DNA of 64,000 bases from the NCBI RefSeq assembly GCF_024385605.1, contig NZ_JANFOJ010000002.1, forward strand, positions 248,001 through 312,000. Reading direction: 5' to 3'. The DNA is from Sporolactobacillus sp. STSJ-5 (GTDB lineage Bacteria; Bacillota; Bacilli; Bacillales; Sporolactobacillaceae). Below, one piece after another: positions 8,155 through 17,258 of this stretch. The notes below the pieces were generated by a model, which worked only from the letters and a program-made list of their open reading frames with translations, ran no database searches and was not told the origin of the DNA. Position 1 is the first letter of the stretch, and the number at the start of each line of letters is the position of its first letter. A program made the translations under genes and the position numbers.

Positions 8155-9408
8155 ATGGAAAGTGTGATACTCGTTGCCTGTCAGCTTCCTTCTCAAAGTG
8201 ACGATCATTTTGAATCGTCACTTGAAGAGTTGGAGGCTTTGACGAAGACGGCCGGTGGACAAGTAGTTGCCGTCGTAACCCAAAAAAGACAAAAGATTGA
8301 CTCCGCTACCTACATTGGAAGCGGTAAATTACAAGAACTTGATGCCCTTGAAAAAGAATTAGGCGCCGGGACTGTGATCTTTAATGGTGAACTGTCTCCC
8401 TCTCAGCAGGGACGGCTTGGAGCGCTGCTTTATGCAAAAGTGTTGGATCGGACACAGCTCATTTTAGATATTTTCGCGATGCGGGCGCGTTCGCGAGAAG
8501 GCAAACTTCAAGTAGAACTTGCCCAGCTCCAGTATCTCCTGCCACGCTTGAGCGGGATGGGAGATTCATTGTCGCGTCTCGGAGGAGGAATTGGGACACG
8601 CGGTCCCGGTGAAACCAAGCTTGAATCCGATCGACGCTATATTCGCAGCAGAATGAAGGATATCAGCAATCAGTTGAAAACCGTTGTACAGCATCGCAAA
8701 CGCTATCGTGACCATCGTCAGTCAAATAATCAATGCCAAGTGGTCATTGTCGGCTACACGAATGCGGGAAAATCCACGCTGTTCAACCAATTAACCGCTG
8801 CAGGAACTTATGCTGAAAACCAGCTTTTCGCAACTCTTGATCCCTTGACACGAAAAATGAATCTTCCTGGTGGTTTCATGGCTCTATTGTCCGATACCGT
8901 TGGTTTCATTCAAGAACTACCAACACAGCTAGTAGCTGCTTTCCGCTCAACGCTTGAGGAAGTGAGTGGCGCACAATTGATTTTGCATGTACTTGATGCT
9001 TCGGATCCGGATTTGATTACACATGAAGAAACCGTTCGCCATTTACTGTCTGAACTCGGTGTAGACGACCTGCCTATACTCACGATTTATAACAAGAAAG
9101 ATCTGTTACAGACACCATTCATCGTTCCGAAAGGATCTCTTCTCGTTTCGGCAAGGGACATTAAGGACCGTGATCGAATTCTTGCTGAAATACTGGCACA
9201 AATTGAAGCGCAAATGGTGGACTATCACACACAGCTCCCAGCCGATGAAGGAAAATTACTTAATGAACTAAAGCGGAACACAATATTGAAAAGACAAGAA
9301 TATGACGAAGCGTCACAGGCTTACGAAGTTGAAGGATTTGTTTTTCCCGATGCACCAATCGCCTCGAAACTGATTCACGATCCGTCGTCAACGAATAAGG
9401 AGTTTTGA
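8155..9408 (+). CDS. hflX: ribosome-associated GTPase HflX
   Basis: A 417-residue TRAFAC GTPase that binds the 50S subunit and splits stalled ribosomes. The N-terminal HflX domain holds TYIGSGKLQEL, NGELSPSQQ and the glycine-rich SRLGGGIGTRGPGE. G-domain: G1 GYTNAGKST near residue 200, G3 DTVGFI, G4 NKKD. AGAGGT lies about 5 bases before the ATG. Only 3 bases separate its stop from ynbB, so the two are very likely translated from one mRNA, as in Bacillus. Confidence 0.95.
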   Translation: MESVILVACQLPSQSDDHFESSLEELEALTKTAGGQVVAVVTQKRQKIDSATYIGSGKLQELDALEKELGAGTVIFNGELSPSQQGRLGALLYAKVLDRTQLILDIFAMRARSREGKLQVELAQLQYLLPRLSGMGDSLSRLGGGIGTRGPGETKLESDRRYIRSRMKDISNQLKTVVQHRKRYRDHRQSNNQCQVVIVGYTNAGKSTLFNQLTAAGTYAENQLFATLDPLTRKMNLPGGFMALLSDTVGFIQELPTQLVAAFRSTLEEVSGAQLILHVLDASDPDLITHEETVRHLLSELGVDDLPILTIYNKKDLLQTPFIVPKGSLLVSARDIKDRDRILAEILAQIEAQMVDYHTQLPADEGKLLNELKRNTILKRQEYDEASQAYEVEGFVFPDAPIASKLIHDPSSTNKEF

Positions 9409-9411
9409 AAA

Positions 9412-10692
9412 ATGTTTGAAGCACTTGCCTATGGAGAGAAGTTAAGAAAAATTGCTGCAGCAGTTGAAGCGCAAATTGCAGAACGTTTAAAAGCGGTTGA
9501 TGCTGTTTCACTAGAAAATCAGTACCGTGTTTTATCCAGTTTTAAAAAAAATAAGATTAGTGATGCCCATTTTAGCGGAACAACAGGGTACGGATATGAT
9601 GATTTCGGTCGTGAGGGCATTGAAGCAGTTTACGCAAATTGTTTCGGAGCTGAAGCTGGTCTTGTCCGGTCACAAATGATCTCCGGAACACATGCGATTA
9701 CGACTGCACTCTTTGGTGTGCTTCGTCCGGGTGATGAATTAATGTACATAACCGGTAAGCCGTATGACACCTTGGAAGGTGTCATTGGTATAACAAGCGG
9801 CAGTCATGGATCATTAAAAGATTTTGGTATTGGATTTCGCGATGTTGCGCTCAACAATGGCAAAATTGATATTGAGACAGTAAATCGAGAAATTGCGCAG
9901 AACACAAAGCTAATTGCGATTCAGCGTTCTTGCGGCTACGATCAGCGCCCGTCGATTCCGATTGCCCAAATTGGGGAAGCAATTGCTGCAATTAAAAAAG
10001 CACATCCTCATATTCTTGTTTTTGTCGACAATTGTTACGGCGAATTTACCGAAACATTGGAACCCTGCCACGTCGGCGCCGATCTAATGGCCGGATCGTT
10101 AATCAAAAATCCTGGAGGAGGATTAGCGAAGGTAGGAGGCTACATCGTCGGGCGCGAGGATCTCGTTTCAATGTGTTCGGAACGTCTGACAGCTCCAGGA
10201 CTGGGAAAAGAAGTTGGTCCGTCATTAGGCGAACTAAAGGATCAATATCAGGGCTTTTTTCTTTCACCACATATGGTTGCTCAAGCAGTTAAAGGAGCCA
10301 TATTCACATCTGCCTTCATGGAGAAGCTTGGCATGGAAACATCGCCTTCTTGGGAAAAGGCGCGTACGGACTTGATTCAAAGCATTACCTTTCATGACCC
10401 CGATCAGATGATCGCATTCTGCCAAGCGATCCAAATGGCTTCGCCAATTAATGCTCATGTTCTTCCATATCCGAGCCCAATGCCTGGTTACACGAGTGAC
10501 GTTATCATGGCAGCCGGAACATTTGTTCAGGGGGCAAGTCTGGAGTTGACAGCAGACGGCCCAATTCGTCCCCCGTTCACTTTGTATGTTCAAGGCGGAT
10601 TGACATTTGAACACGTTAAAGCTGCTTTGATGATTGCAGTAAATCACTTATTTGAGAAAAACTTACTTGATCCTGAAAAGATCAAATTGTGA
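9412..10692 (+). CDS. ynbB: PLP-dependent aluminium-resistance/methionine gamma-lyase-like protein
   Basis: A 426-residue fold-type I PLP enzyme of the YnbB family. Family signatures: FSGTTGYGYDDFGRE near the N-end, VRSQMISGTHAITTALFG for cofactor binding, and GSLIKNPGGGLAKVGGYIVG holding the Schiff-base lysine. Related proteins are annotated as aluminium resistance or cystathionine/methionine lyase-like; the true substrate is not settled. AGGAG lies in the end of hflX. The glnR promoter follows its stop. Confidence 0.9.
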   Translation: MFEALAYGEKLRKIAAAVEAQIAERLKAVDAVSLENQYRVLSSFKKNKISDAHFSGTTGYGYDDFGREGIEAVYANCFGAEAGLVRSQMISGTHAITTALFGVLRPGDELMYITGKPYDTLEGVIGITSGSHGSLKDFGIGFRDVALNNGKIDIETVNREIAQNTKLIAIQRSCGYDQRPSIPIAQIGEAIAAIKKAHPHILVFVDNCYGEFTETLEPCHVGADLMAGSLIKNPGGGLAKVGGYIVGREDLVSMCSERLTAPGLGKEVGPSLGELKDQYQGFFLSPHMVAQAVKGAIFTSAFMEKLGMETSPSWEKARTDLIQSITFHDPDQMIAFCQAIQMASPINAHVLPYPSPMPGYTSDVIMAAGTFVQGASLELTADGPIRPPFTLYVQGGLTFEHVKAALMIAVNHLFEKNLLDPEKIKL

Positions 10693-10719
10693 CAATTTAT
10701 TTAAATCTGTGTCATAAGC

Positions 10720-10736
10720 TGTGAGATAAGCTAACA
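10720..10736 (+). promoter_or_regulatory. GlnR/TnrA box
   Basis: TGTGAGATAAGCTAACA is an exact match to the Bacillus consensus TGTNA-N7-TNACA. It ends 4 bases before the -35 of glnR, where it would allow GlnR to repress its own operon when glutamine is plentiful. Confidence 0.85.
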
Positions 10737-10740
10737 TCGT

Positions 10741-10769
10741 TTGACAACTTAAGGGCTGCCCGTTATAAT
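10741..10769 (+). promoter_or_regulatory. glnRA promoter
   Basis: A consensus vegetative promoter: TTGACA, 17-base spacer, TATAAT. The glnR start is about 22 bases after the expected transcription start. Confidence 0.85.
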
Positions 10770-10797
10770 TATGTTTAAGAAAGGGGCGTGAGGCGAA

Positions 10798-11184
10798 ATG
10801 GCTGACAACGTACGCCGTTCAATGCCTTTGTTCTCAATGGGCATTGTTCAGAAATTAACTGGGCTGACGGCTAGGCAGATACGCTACTACGAAGAAAATG
10901 ACTTGATTAATCCGGAACGTAGTGAGGGGAATCGCCGCGTCTTTTCTTTCAATGATGTTGATCGTTTGCTCGACATCAAGTCTTTGCTTGACGAAGGTGT
11001 GAATCTTGCCGGCATAAGGCGTGTGCTTAGTGAAAAGCCGGTGGAAGCAAATCGGCCGGCTGAAGCAAAGAAAGCTATGTCTGATGCTGAGCTCATGAAA
11101 TTTTTGAAATCCGAACTCGTTCAAGCGGGCAAGTTCGGTAAGGCTTCGTTAATACAAGGGGAGTTGTCCCGATTCTTTCGGTGA
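10798..11184 (+). CDS. glnR: glutamine synthetase repressor GlnR
   Basis: A 128-residue MerR-family repressor of nitrogen assimilation genes, controlled by feedback-inhibited glutamine synthetase. The DNA-binding segment ([30 protein letters not shown]) spans residues about 12-41. The C-terminal tail, through which glutamine synthetase acts, is short and basic (FRK-like end). Directly upstream of glnA (61-base gap, same strand), as across Bacillales. Confidence 0.95.
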   Translation: MADNVRRSMPLFSMGIVQKLTGLTARQIRYYEENDLINPERSEGNRRVFSFNDVDRLLDIKSLLDEGVNLAGIRRVLSEKPVEANRPAEAKKAMSDAELMKFLKSELVQAGKFGKASLIQGELSRFFR

Positions 11185-11245
11185 CTGCTACCTATGTATA
11201 TAAAATTTTTTGAAAACAGAAACTTATTTTTGGGGAGGATCTTGA

Positions 11246-12580
11246 ATGGCAAAGTTTACGAAAGAAGACATCATTTCTAAGGTAAATGAAGCAAACGTAA
11301 AGTTCATTCGTTTGCAGTTCACTGACTTGCTCGGAATTATCAAAAATGTAGAGATTCCTGTAAGTCAACTCGAAAAAGCACTAGATAACGATATTATGTT
11401 TGACGGTTCTTCAATCGAAGGATTTGTTAGGATTGAAGAATCGGACATGCTTCTTTATCCAGATTATGACAGTTTCGTTATATTCCCTTGGACTGCTGAA
11501 AAGGGTAAAGTTGCTCGCTTCATTTGCGATATTTATAAACCTGATCGTACGCCATTCCCGGGGGATCCTCGTTCGGTTCTGAAGGCTCAATTGGCTGAAA
11601 TGGAGAAACTAGGTTTCACTAATTTCAACATTGGACCTGAACCGGAATTCTTCCTCTTCAAATTAGATGAATCTGGCAATCCAACTCTTGACCTGAATGA
11701 TAAAGGCGGCTATTTTGACTTGGCACCAACAGATCTTGGTGAAAATTGTCGTCGCGATATCGTGCTTGAACTTGAAGACATGGGCTTTGAAATTGAAGCA
11801 TCACACCATGAAGTAGCTCCTGGTCAGCACGAAATTGACTTTAAATATGCAGATGCTGTAAAAACTTGTGATAACATTCAAACATTTAAGCTTGTTGTGA
11901 AAACGATCGCTCGCAAACATGGCTTGCATGCAACGTTCATGCCAAAACCGTTGTTTGGTGTAAACGGCTCAGGTATGCACTCGAACATGTCATTGTTCAA
12001 GGGCAAAGAAAATGCGTTCTTTGATGCTGACACTGAAGACAAACTCAGTGCAACGGCTAAATCATTTATTGCCGGCGTTTTGGAACATGCACGCGCATTT
12101 ACTGCCATCACTAACCCAATCGTTAACTCATTCAAACGTTTGGTTCCGGGTTATGAAGCACCAAGCTATATCGCATGGTCATTGAGCAACCGAAGCGCTT
12201 TGATCCGTATTCCTGCGGCTCGTGGATTGAGCACACGTATTGAAGTGCGCAGTGTAGACCCTGCTACCAACCCATACCTTGGCATGGCTGTATTGCTTGC
12301 TGCCGGACTGGATGGTATCAAGAAAGGTTTGACTCCACCTGCTTCCGTTGACCGCAGCATCTACGTTATGAATGATCAAGAACGTGAAGAACTTGGGATT
12401 CATGAACTTCCTGCATCTCTTAAAGAAGCAGTTGATGCATTCAATGCAGATGAAGTTATCACAGCTGCACTTGGCGAACATACAGTTTCTCACTTCAACG
12501 ACGCTAAGGAAATTGAATGGGATATGTTCCGCACTCAAGTACACCCATGGGAACGCGACCAATACATGGAACAATATTAA
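11246..12580 (+). CDS. glnA: glutamine synthetase, type I alpha
   Basis: Makes glutamine from glutamate, ammonia and ATP; a cytoplasmic dodecamer that also controls GlnR and TnrA. 444 residues, the usual GSI-alpha length. Motifs: [17 protein letters not shown], the metal-site segment [19 protein letters not shown], and the ATP-binding [15 protein letters not shown]. No adenylylation loop, as expected for this subtype. GGGGAGG lies 7 bases before the ATG. Last gene of the glnRA operon. Confidence 0.98.
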   Translation: MAKFTKEDIISKVNEANVKFIRLQFTDLLGIIKNVEIPVSQLEKALDNDIMFDGSSIEGFVRIEESDMLLYPDYDSFVIFPWTAEKGKVARFICDIYKPDRTPFPGDPRSVLKAQLAEMEKLGFTNFNIGPEPEFFLFKLDESGNPTLDLNDKGGYFDLAPTDLGENCRRDIVLELEDMGFEIEASHHEVAPGQHEIDFKYADAVKTCDNIQTFKLVVKTIARKHGLHATFMPKPLFGVNGSGMHSNMSLFKGKENAFFDADTEDKLSATAKSFIAGVLEHARAFTAITNPIVNSFKRLVPGYEAPSYIAWSLSNRSALIRIPAARGLSTRIEVRSVDPATNPYLGMAVLLAAGLDGIKKGLTPPASVDRSIYVMNDQEREELGIHELPASLKEAVDAFNADEVITAALGEHTVSHFNDAKEIEWDMFRTQVHPWERDQYMEQY

Positions 12581-12596
12581 TCAAAAAGAAATGCTG

Positions 12597-12633
12597 AAAC
12601 CCCTTGAGCCGTATGGCTTTGAGGGGTTTTTGT
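12597..12633 (+). terminator. glnRA terminator
   Basis: AAACCCCTTGAGCC pairs with GGCTTTGAGGGGTTT around GTAT, followed by T residues. Confidence 0.85.
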
Positions 12634-13137
12634 TTTGCCCAAAAATAACGTGTCAATATCACATATTTAAGGGGCGAATGTTTAAAAATATTTTGAGTAT
12701 ACTTTGCAGCTGTTTTTTCCTCGATATCTTTCTACCTTAAAAGCAGATGTCTCAGATCCGTTGCTGGCAAACAATCGGAGTGAAAGTAGGGATGAGTTTG
12801 ATTTTAGACAATAGACCAAAGACGGCCCAAGTGTGGGCCAGGTTGCCATAAAAGATATAGAACGTTGCCGGAGGTTGAAATCCTTAATCTATGTGATTCA
12901 CTATACATCATCAAAAAGAGAACTAAGCGGCATTTGACATGATGATCGATGATCATATTTTGAGTTACTACAAGTGCTGAACAAGCATCTTGGCCCTGTA
13001 GTTTAAATGGCTATCATCATCCGTTGTACGATGAAATGCTGCCGAACTGGAAGATGGAAAAATTTTAGACGATAGGCAATGCTAAGCGGACAGGGACTTG
13101 TGGATTACCCCTGTGGGACAGTACAGACAATATTTTA
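12634..13137. other. intergenic stretch with possible gene remnant
   Basis: About 500 bases without a complete gene. A plus-strand open frame at 12964-13068 translates to a protein-like tail (segment CSLNGYHHPLYDEMLPNWK) but follows a stop and has no start, so it may be a decayed coding end. A perfect small hairpin GGCCCA-AGTG-TGGGCC is at 12824-12839. Nothing else is supported. Confidence 0.35.
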
Positions 13138-13365
13138 TCAGGAATCGCTGTGTTGGTTGTGTTTCTTAACTTTATTCCAGTCAATGATATCAACAATCAT
13201 TACGAGGAACAAATATGCCAAAATATAATAGGTGATCCAGTCATCATATTTGTCAGGGGCAAAAATTAGCCACAAGGCTCCAAAAAAGATATATGGAGCT
13301 TCCAAAAATAAAAAACGTTTTGATTTATAATGGCGTTTTATTCTGTTGAGCAACTTGTTGAACAT
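13138..13365 (-). CDS. small two-helix membrane protein
   Basis: A 75-residue protein with a basic N-end (NKLLNRIKRHYKSKR) and two hydrophobic segments at about residues 18-36 and 44-62, ending in a charged tail. AAGGGG lies 8 bases before the ATG. A TATAAT occurs about 40 bases upstream on the same strand. Family not recognised. The similar small membrane protein at 13609-13785 on the same strand may be related functionally. Confidence 0.55.
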   Translation of the reverse strand: MFNKLLNRIKRHYKSKRFLFLEAPYIFFGALWLIFAPDKYDDWITYYILAYLFLVMIVDIIDWNKVKKHNQHSDS

Positions 13366-13608
13366 CGGATTAGCCCCTTGATTCGGATTATGAATTTATT
13401 ATAATGCAAAGCAATATAAAACGATTGCAAATAATGTGCATTTCTCAGTAGACAGCAAAGGTAAAAGAAGTAGAGAATGATCTTGGATTTAATGAAGTTG
13501 GAATAATGTTGACGGAACGGAAGATTTTTAAATCGATTTTGATTTTGTTTCAAAAGGTAAATTTGGTGAGGTCAGAATTTGGAGATAGAACTGATTTACA
13601 GTTCGACA

Positions 13609-13785
13609 CTATTGTTTTTTTTGCTCTTTTCTTTTGTGCACGAAATTAACTAGTTCACGAATAACACCAGGAATGGTAATAAGAATAACTGCCCATAGTC
13701 TAAGATCTGCAGGACCGAATAAAGCTATCAAAATAAAGGCAGATACAAATGGTATTGCCAATATTAGGTATTGCTTATAACTCAT
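13609..13785 (-). CDS. 58-residue membrane protein
   Basis: Begins MSYKQYLILAIPFVSAF, with two hydrophobic segments (residues about 6-24 and 30-46), then a basic tail VNFVHKRKEQKKQ. AAGGGG lies about 11 bases before the ATG. Codon use looks coding, and the positive C-terminal tail suits a cytoplasmic end. Function unknown. Confidence 0.55.
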   Translation of the reverse strand: MSYKQYLILAIPFVSAFILIALFGPADLRLWAVILITIPGVIRELVNFVHKRKEQKKQ

Positions 13786-14473
13786 AATGGCTGCATCCCC
13801 TTATTAAAAAATCGGGATCTCATTCGATCAACCAATACTTCATTTTACCATATCAGGAGCGGTTCCTGTGCGATTGAAATGAAGATAAATCCTGCCGCAA
13901 TGAAGCTGAATATTGATATAATGGAAACAAATAACAATGTGATTGTGATCGTAACAGGAAGCTAAAAATGATAAATCTGCTGGAGTTTGGAGAGACAACA
14001 TACGTGTTAAAACAACGTGGGAAGGGGAAGGGCGTGAAGGATAAGAGTTTTAATATGAGTCAGGGAGTTGAAACGATGAAAAATGATGTGATCCATTGTG
14101 GCGGCACACTAACTTGGCGTGAATTTAAAAAGTATAATTTTTATGTAAGAAAAAAGTTATTTACAGTAACAAGCATTTCATTTTTTATCATCTTACTTTT
14201 GATAAATTTGATCCTGTTTCAAAAGTTACTGATTTCATTTACAATGGCAGCAGCTTTTACGGTCGTATTCTGTTTATTATTAATGATTATTTTTCCTCTT
14301 AGAATAAGAAATGAATATTCGAGTAATCAATTAATCAAACAAGAAATTCAGTATGAGGTCAATCAAAATGAAATTGTGCAAACTCGTGGAAAATCAAAGA
14401 CTTTTTTCAAGTGGGAAGATTATAATGGACCCAAGAATTAAGACACGAAATAAGGATGTGTTAAGGTAGATCT

Positions 14474-14776
14474 ATGAAACGAAAATCTTACTCTCAAACA
14501 TTCAAAGTCAAAGTCGTGCTCGAAATTCTGAAAGAGGAAAAGACGTTAAACGAATTGTCCTCTGCGTACGGTGTTCATGTCAATCAGCTTCGGCAATGGA
14601 AAAAGACAGCTCTAGACCAGCTCCCACAGCTCTTCGATCGTAAGCGGACTGATCAGAGCCGGATGCAGGAGGAATACGAAGAAAAAATTGAACGACTCTA
14701 TGGCGAAGTTGGACGTTTAACCACGGAACTCTCGTGGCTTAAAAAAAAATCTGGCTATGACGATGTCACGCGATGA
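14474..14776 (+). CDS. IS3 family transposase OrfA
   Basis: A 100-residue helix-turn-helix protein. The start KRKSYSQTFKVKVVLEILKE and the ELSSAYGVHVNQLRQWKK segment are the IS3-family DNA-binding motif; a coiled-coil (MQEEYEEKIERLYGEVGRL) follows. It binds the element's ends. It overlaps orfB by 20 bases and contains a run of nine A (14741-14749) just before the overlap. Confidence 0.88.
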   Translation: MKRKSYSQTFKVKVVLEILKEEKTLNELSSAYGVHVNQLRQWKKTALDQLPQLFDRKRTDQSRMQEEYEEKIERLYGEVGRLTTELSWLKKKSGYDDVTR

Positions 14777-15593
14777 CCGCTTGATTTTAGTCGACTGGGA
14801 AGATCCAGAACTGCCCATCAAGAAACAGTCGGAGCTTCTCTCGCTGAATCGTTCAAGCCTCTACTACAAGCCCGTTCTGCCTTCGCCTAGGGAGATTATG
14901 ATCAAGCATCGTCTTGATGAGTTGTACACCAAATACCCGTTTTATGGTTCGCGTCGGATGACCTATCTGCTTAACCAGGAAGGAGTGATGATCAATCGCA
15001 AAGCAGTTCAGCGTCATATGCGCGAGATGGGGATTCAGGGCATTCATCCTGGGCCTAATCTGAGTAAGCGATACCGAAATCAGTATGTTTATCCTTATCT
15101 GCTGCGGAATTTGGCCATTACCTATCCCAATCATGTCTGGGGTATTGACATCACTTACATTCGCTTAAGACACGGTTGGATGTATTTGGCCGCCATTATC
15201 GACTGGTACTCACGCTACGTTATCAGTTGGTCCTTGGAACAGACGCTGGAGATTGAGCTCATCACGCAAACCGTTAACGATGCACTCACGCAGGCAAGAC
15301 CGGAAATCATGAACAGTGATCAGGGCAGCCATTTCACGAGTCCGCACTATCTAGATCTTCTCAAGGAAAAATCAGTAAAAATCAGTATGGACGGGAAGAA
15401 CCGTGCTCTGGATAACATAATTACCGAGCGATTATGGCGTTCGGTCAAGTACGAGGAAGTCTATCTCAAAGACTACGCAAATCCAAGAGATGCCCGCAGG
15501 GGCATTGACAACTATCTGAATCTTTATAACCATGAACGGCCACACCAGTCGCTCGGCTATCAAACACCGGCTTCTGTTTATCACCAGGGGTAG
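14757..15593 (+). CDS. IS3 family transposase OrfB (integrase core)
   Basis: A 278-residue rve-type integrase. The N-terminal HTH_21-like part (HRLDELYTKYPFYGSRRMT) precedes the catalytic core. The DDE residues are in WGIDITYI, MNSDQGSHFTS and ITERLWRSVKYEEVY. It ends with the usual NHERPHQSLGYQTP. Full length. Its frame is +1 (equivalently -2) relative to orfA rather than -1, so a fusion would need +1/-2 slippage or polymerase slippage on A9; re-initiation at the overlapping ATGs is an alternative. Confidence 0.9.
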   Translation: MTMSRDDRLILVDWEDPELPIKKQSELLSLNRSSLYYKPVLPSPREIMIKHRLDELYTKYPFYGSRRMTYLLNQEGVMINRKAVQRHMREMGIQGIHPGPNLSKRYRNQYVYPYLLRNLAITYPNHVWGIDITYIRLRHGWMYLAAIIDWYSRYVISWSLEQTLEIELITQTVNDALTQARPEIMNSDQGSHFTSPHYLDLLKEKSVKISMDGKNRALDNIITERLWRSVKYEEVYLKDYANPRDARRGIDNYLNLYNHERPHQSLGYQTPASVYHQG

Positions 15594-15600
15594 GTGTGTC

Positions 15601-15728
15601 CCTCCCCATCCTTGAGAAAGTGTCTGTTTCCTTTGAGAACCTGTCAAGGGGTATCGGCTTCGCCCTCCCTGCGGTCGCCCTGGACAGAACCCCAAAGGAA
15701 ACAGGGCTCGAGGTTAGGATGGGGAAGG
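15601..15728 (+). repeat. long hairpin inside the IS3 element
   Basis: Nested arms: CCTCCCCATCCT (15601-15612) with AGGATGGGGAAGG (15716-15728), a perfect 12-bp stem CTGTTTCCTTTG (15624-15635) with CAAAGGAAACAG (15693-15704), and CTGTC with GACAG inside. The apex is GC-rich with a GGC-TTC-GCC mini-hairpin. No long T-run follows. Role unknown; it lies between orfB and the right end of the element. Confidence 0.6.
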
Positions 15729-15958
15729 CCATCAAATACCCACCTTAAATTTTTCAAATCCGTGTCTTGACAATGGGGTCCACTTTAGATTTTGTTTCTG
15801 CATATGAACATAAAGATATGTTTCGGATTCATGTATCAAAGAATCAAGCAGTAGTTCTACCCAAACAATTTTTCAAAAATGTTGATGAAATAAACGATTT
15901 TCGGAGATTAATCAGCACTTTGATGCCGGAAAAGAAAGTACATTTAAGCAAGCAATAG

Positions 15959-16270
15959 TGAAGTGGCATAAAGAGCAGGAGTTTTGATTTGGGTTGAGAT
16001 TAAGCGGCCTGACACCGAAAGAGTACCGGTGTCAGGCTGTTAAAAATGTAAAAATATCTCATCAGGCATTTTTTTAATAGTCATCAGATCAAATTTAATG
16101 TATCGACTCAATCTGTTTAATATCATATCAAATACGTCTACTTGACTCGTATTCATGATATTTTTTCAGATTGAGTTTTTTTCTTATCAAGCAAGAAATG
16201 ATGAGGATAATCTTCTGTTTAAATGGAGATAACAATATAAGTAAATCCAAATTAAAAAAAGGATGATTAG
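15959..16270. other. intergenic with perfect 11-bp hairpin
   Basis: GCCTGACACCG (16007-16017) and CGGTGTCAGGC (16027-16037) form a perfect stem with a 9-base loop. There is no T-run on either strand, so it may be a dispersed intergenic repeat or a processing site rather than a terminator. The rest of this 310-base gap is AT-rich with nothing supported. Confidence 0.5.
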
Positions 16271-16777
16271 GTGATTTACATATATAATGACTTTGGCGGG
16301 ACACATACGACTGCATTAGCAGCAGCGTATCATTTGAAAAAAATATCTGCTGATCACAAATTGACAAGGGCAGAAATTTTAGCTGTGCCTTTTTTTAATA
16401 AGCTAAACAGCTCGGATATGGGTAAAATCATTTATCACGGAATTGATGATGAAGGAAATTCGGTTTATACGGTGGGGCGTGGTACGTCTAAACACCTGCT
16501 TCCGGCGTTGAATAATTTAAGTTTACTATTGCAGCAGAAATATAAGGGCAATGAAAAGATCATTTTTTCAAACACGTCACCGACCGTGCCATTTGCGATG
16601 ACGATCGGTGGCTTATGTTCCAGATGGATGAAAATAGATTTTATTGGTGTACCGCTGCTTGTACTTGGAGCAAAGCAATGCTGTCAGGATATCATTCGTC
16701 TTGTCGCGTACACCAAAAAGGCAGCAAGAACAAGCGAGAAAAAGGTTACTGTTTTACAAAATAATTCGTTTAAATAG
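16271..16777 (+). CDS. DUF3189 family protein
   Basis: A 168-residue protein opening with the family signature IYIYNDFGGTHTTALAAAYHLKK and containing FNKLNSSDMGKIIYHGIDDEG and VGRGTSKHLLPAL. DUF3189 proteins occur in spore-forming Firmicutes and have no assigned role. Start GTG with AGGATG 6 bases before. No signal peptide, so cytoplasmic. Stands alone. Confidence 0.8.
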   Translation: MIYIYNDFGGTHTTALAAAYHLKKISADHKLTRAEILAVPFFNKLNSSDMGKIIYHGIDDEGNSVYTVGRGTSKHLLPALNNLSLLLQQKYKGNEKIIFSNTSPTVPFAMTIGGLCSRWMKIDFIGVPLLVLGAKQCCQDIIRLVAYTKKAARTSEKKVTVLQNNSFK

Positions 16778-17190
16778 GCATAACCGGTTATGGTCATGTC
16801 GAATGAGGAGGATGATTGTTAATCATCTGTAGGATCATAACTTTGTGGCGGTCGCAATTTTGAATGGATTGTTGGGTTTGTGATTCAAATTGTTTTTGGT
16901 TTGTCACCAAACCTTATGTTTAAGAATATCAAATAATGACCAGGCTATTTAGGTGGCTCCTTTCCCGCATTCTGCCCTAAAGGATGGATGTTAATGAAAC
17001 AACCTGTACGTACGCAAATTGAGCGACCGATGTGGAAGCAGAGATTGAGGATCATCAGGCTGTTCGTGAATATTTATCGTAATAACCACAAGCGGCAGCC
17101 AGTCCTTCGCTCAACATACATTGCGTTCATTTATTGTCATTTGATTTGGAAGGATATGGGCTATTGGTAAATAATGCTTCATATTTAAAT
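16778..17190. other. intergenic stretch with weak small frame
   Basis: About 410 bases. A 58-61 codon basic frame (start 16988 or 16994, AAAGGA just upstream) ends shortly before the terminator at 17191. Its protein is compositionally odd (many R, W, Y, I) and matches nothing I know. I would not call it a gene. A GGTTTG-TCAC-CAAACC hairpin lies near 16900. Confidence 0.3.
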
Positions 17191-17232
17191 AAAAATGATC
17201 CTTAGCAGAATGGTGCCAAGGATCATTTTTTT
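17191..17232. terminator. bidirectional terminator
   Basis: AAAAATGATCCTT pairs with AAGGATCATTTTT. T-runs on both strands make it suitable for the leftward exonuclease gene and for rightward transcription. Confidence 0.8.
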
Positions 17233-17258
17233 GTAAGAGATCCATTAGGTGCGGACCT

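Larger units (their letters stand above)
14422..15786 (+). mobile_element. IS3-family insertion sequence
   Basis: A 1365-bp element with related ends: left ATAATGGACCC...AAGACACG, right (reverse complement) AAAGTGGACCC...AAGACACG. It is flanked by 5-bp direct repeats AGATT (14417-14421, 15787-15791). It encodes OrfA and OrfB in the usual overlapping order. Unusually, about 190 bases lie between the orfB stop and the right end, much of it a long hairpin. Confidence 0.9.
14076..15958 (+). pseudogene. YcxB-like protein gene split by an IS3-family element
   Basis: The 5' part (14076-14421) encodes a protein with two membrane helices and the start of a YcxB-like C-terminal domain (QEIQYEVNQNEIVQTRG, FFKWED). 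The 3' part (15792-15958) encodes the rest (VSAYEHKDMFRIHVSKNQ, LPKQFF). Removing 14422-15786 and one copy of the 5-bp duplication AGATT restores a continuous frame of 170 residues, reading KWEDFVSAYEH across the joint. AGGGAG lies before the ATG at 14076. YcxB-like proteins are small membrane proteins of unknown role. The insertion should inactivate it, leaving a two-helix fragment. Confidence 0.85.

Noticed and set aside
12179-12574. 131-codon leftward frame within glnA
   Set aside because: Shadow of glnA codon bias; no family features.
16988-17170. Basic 61-codon frame before a terminator
   Set aside because: A purine-rich site is present but residue composition is unlike a real protein and no family is recognisable.
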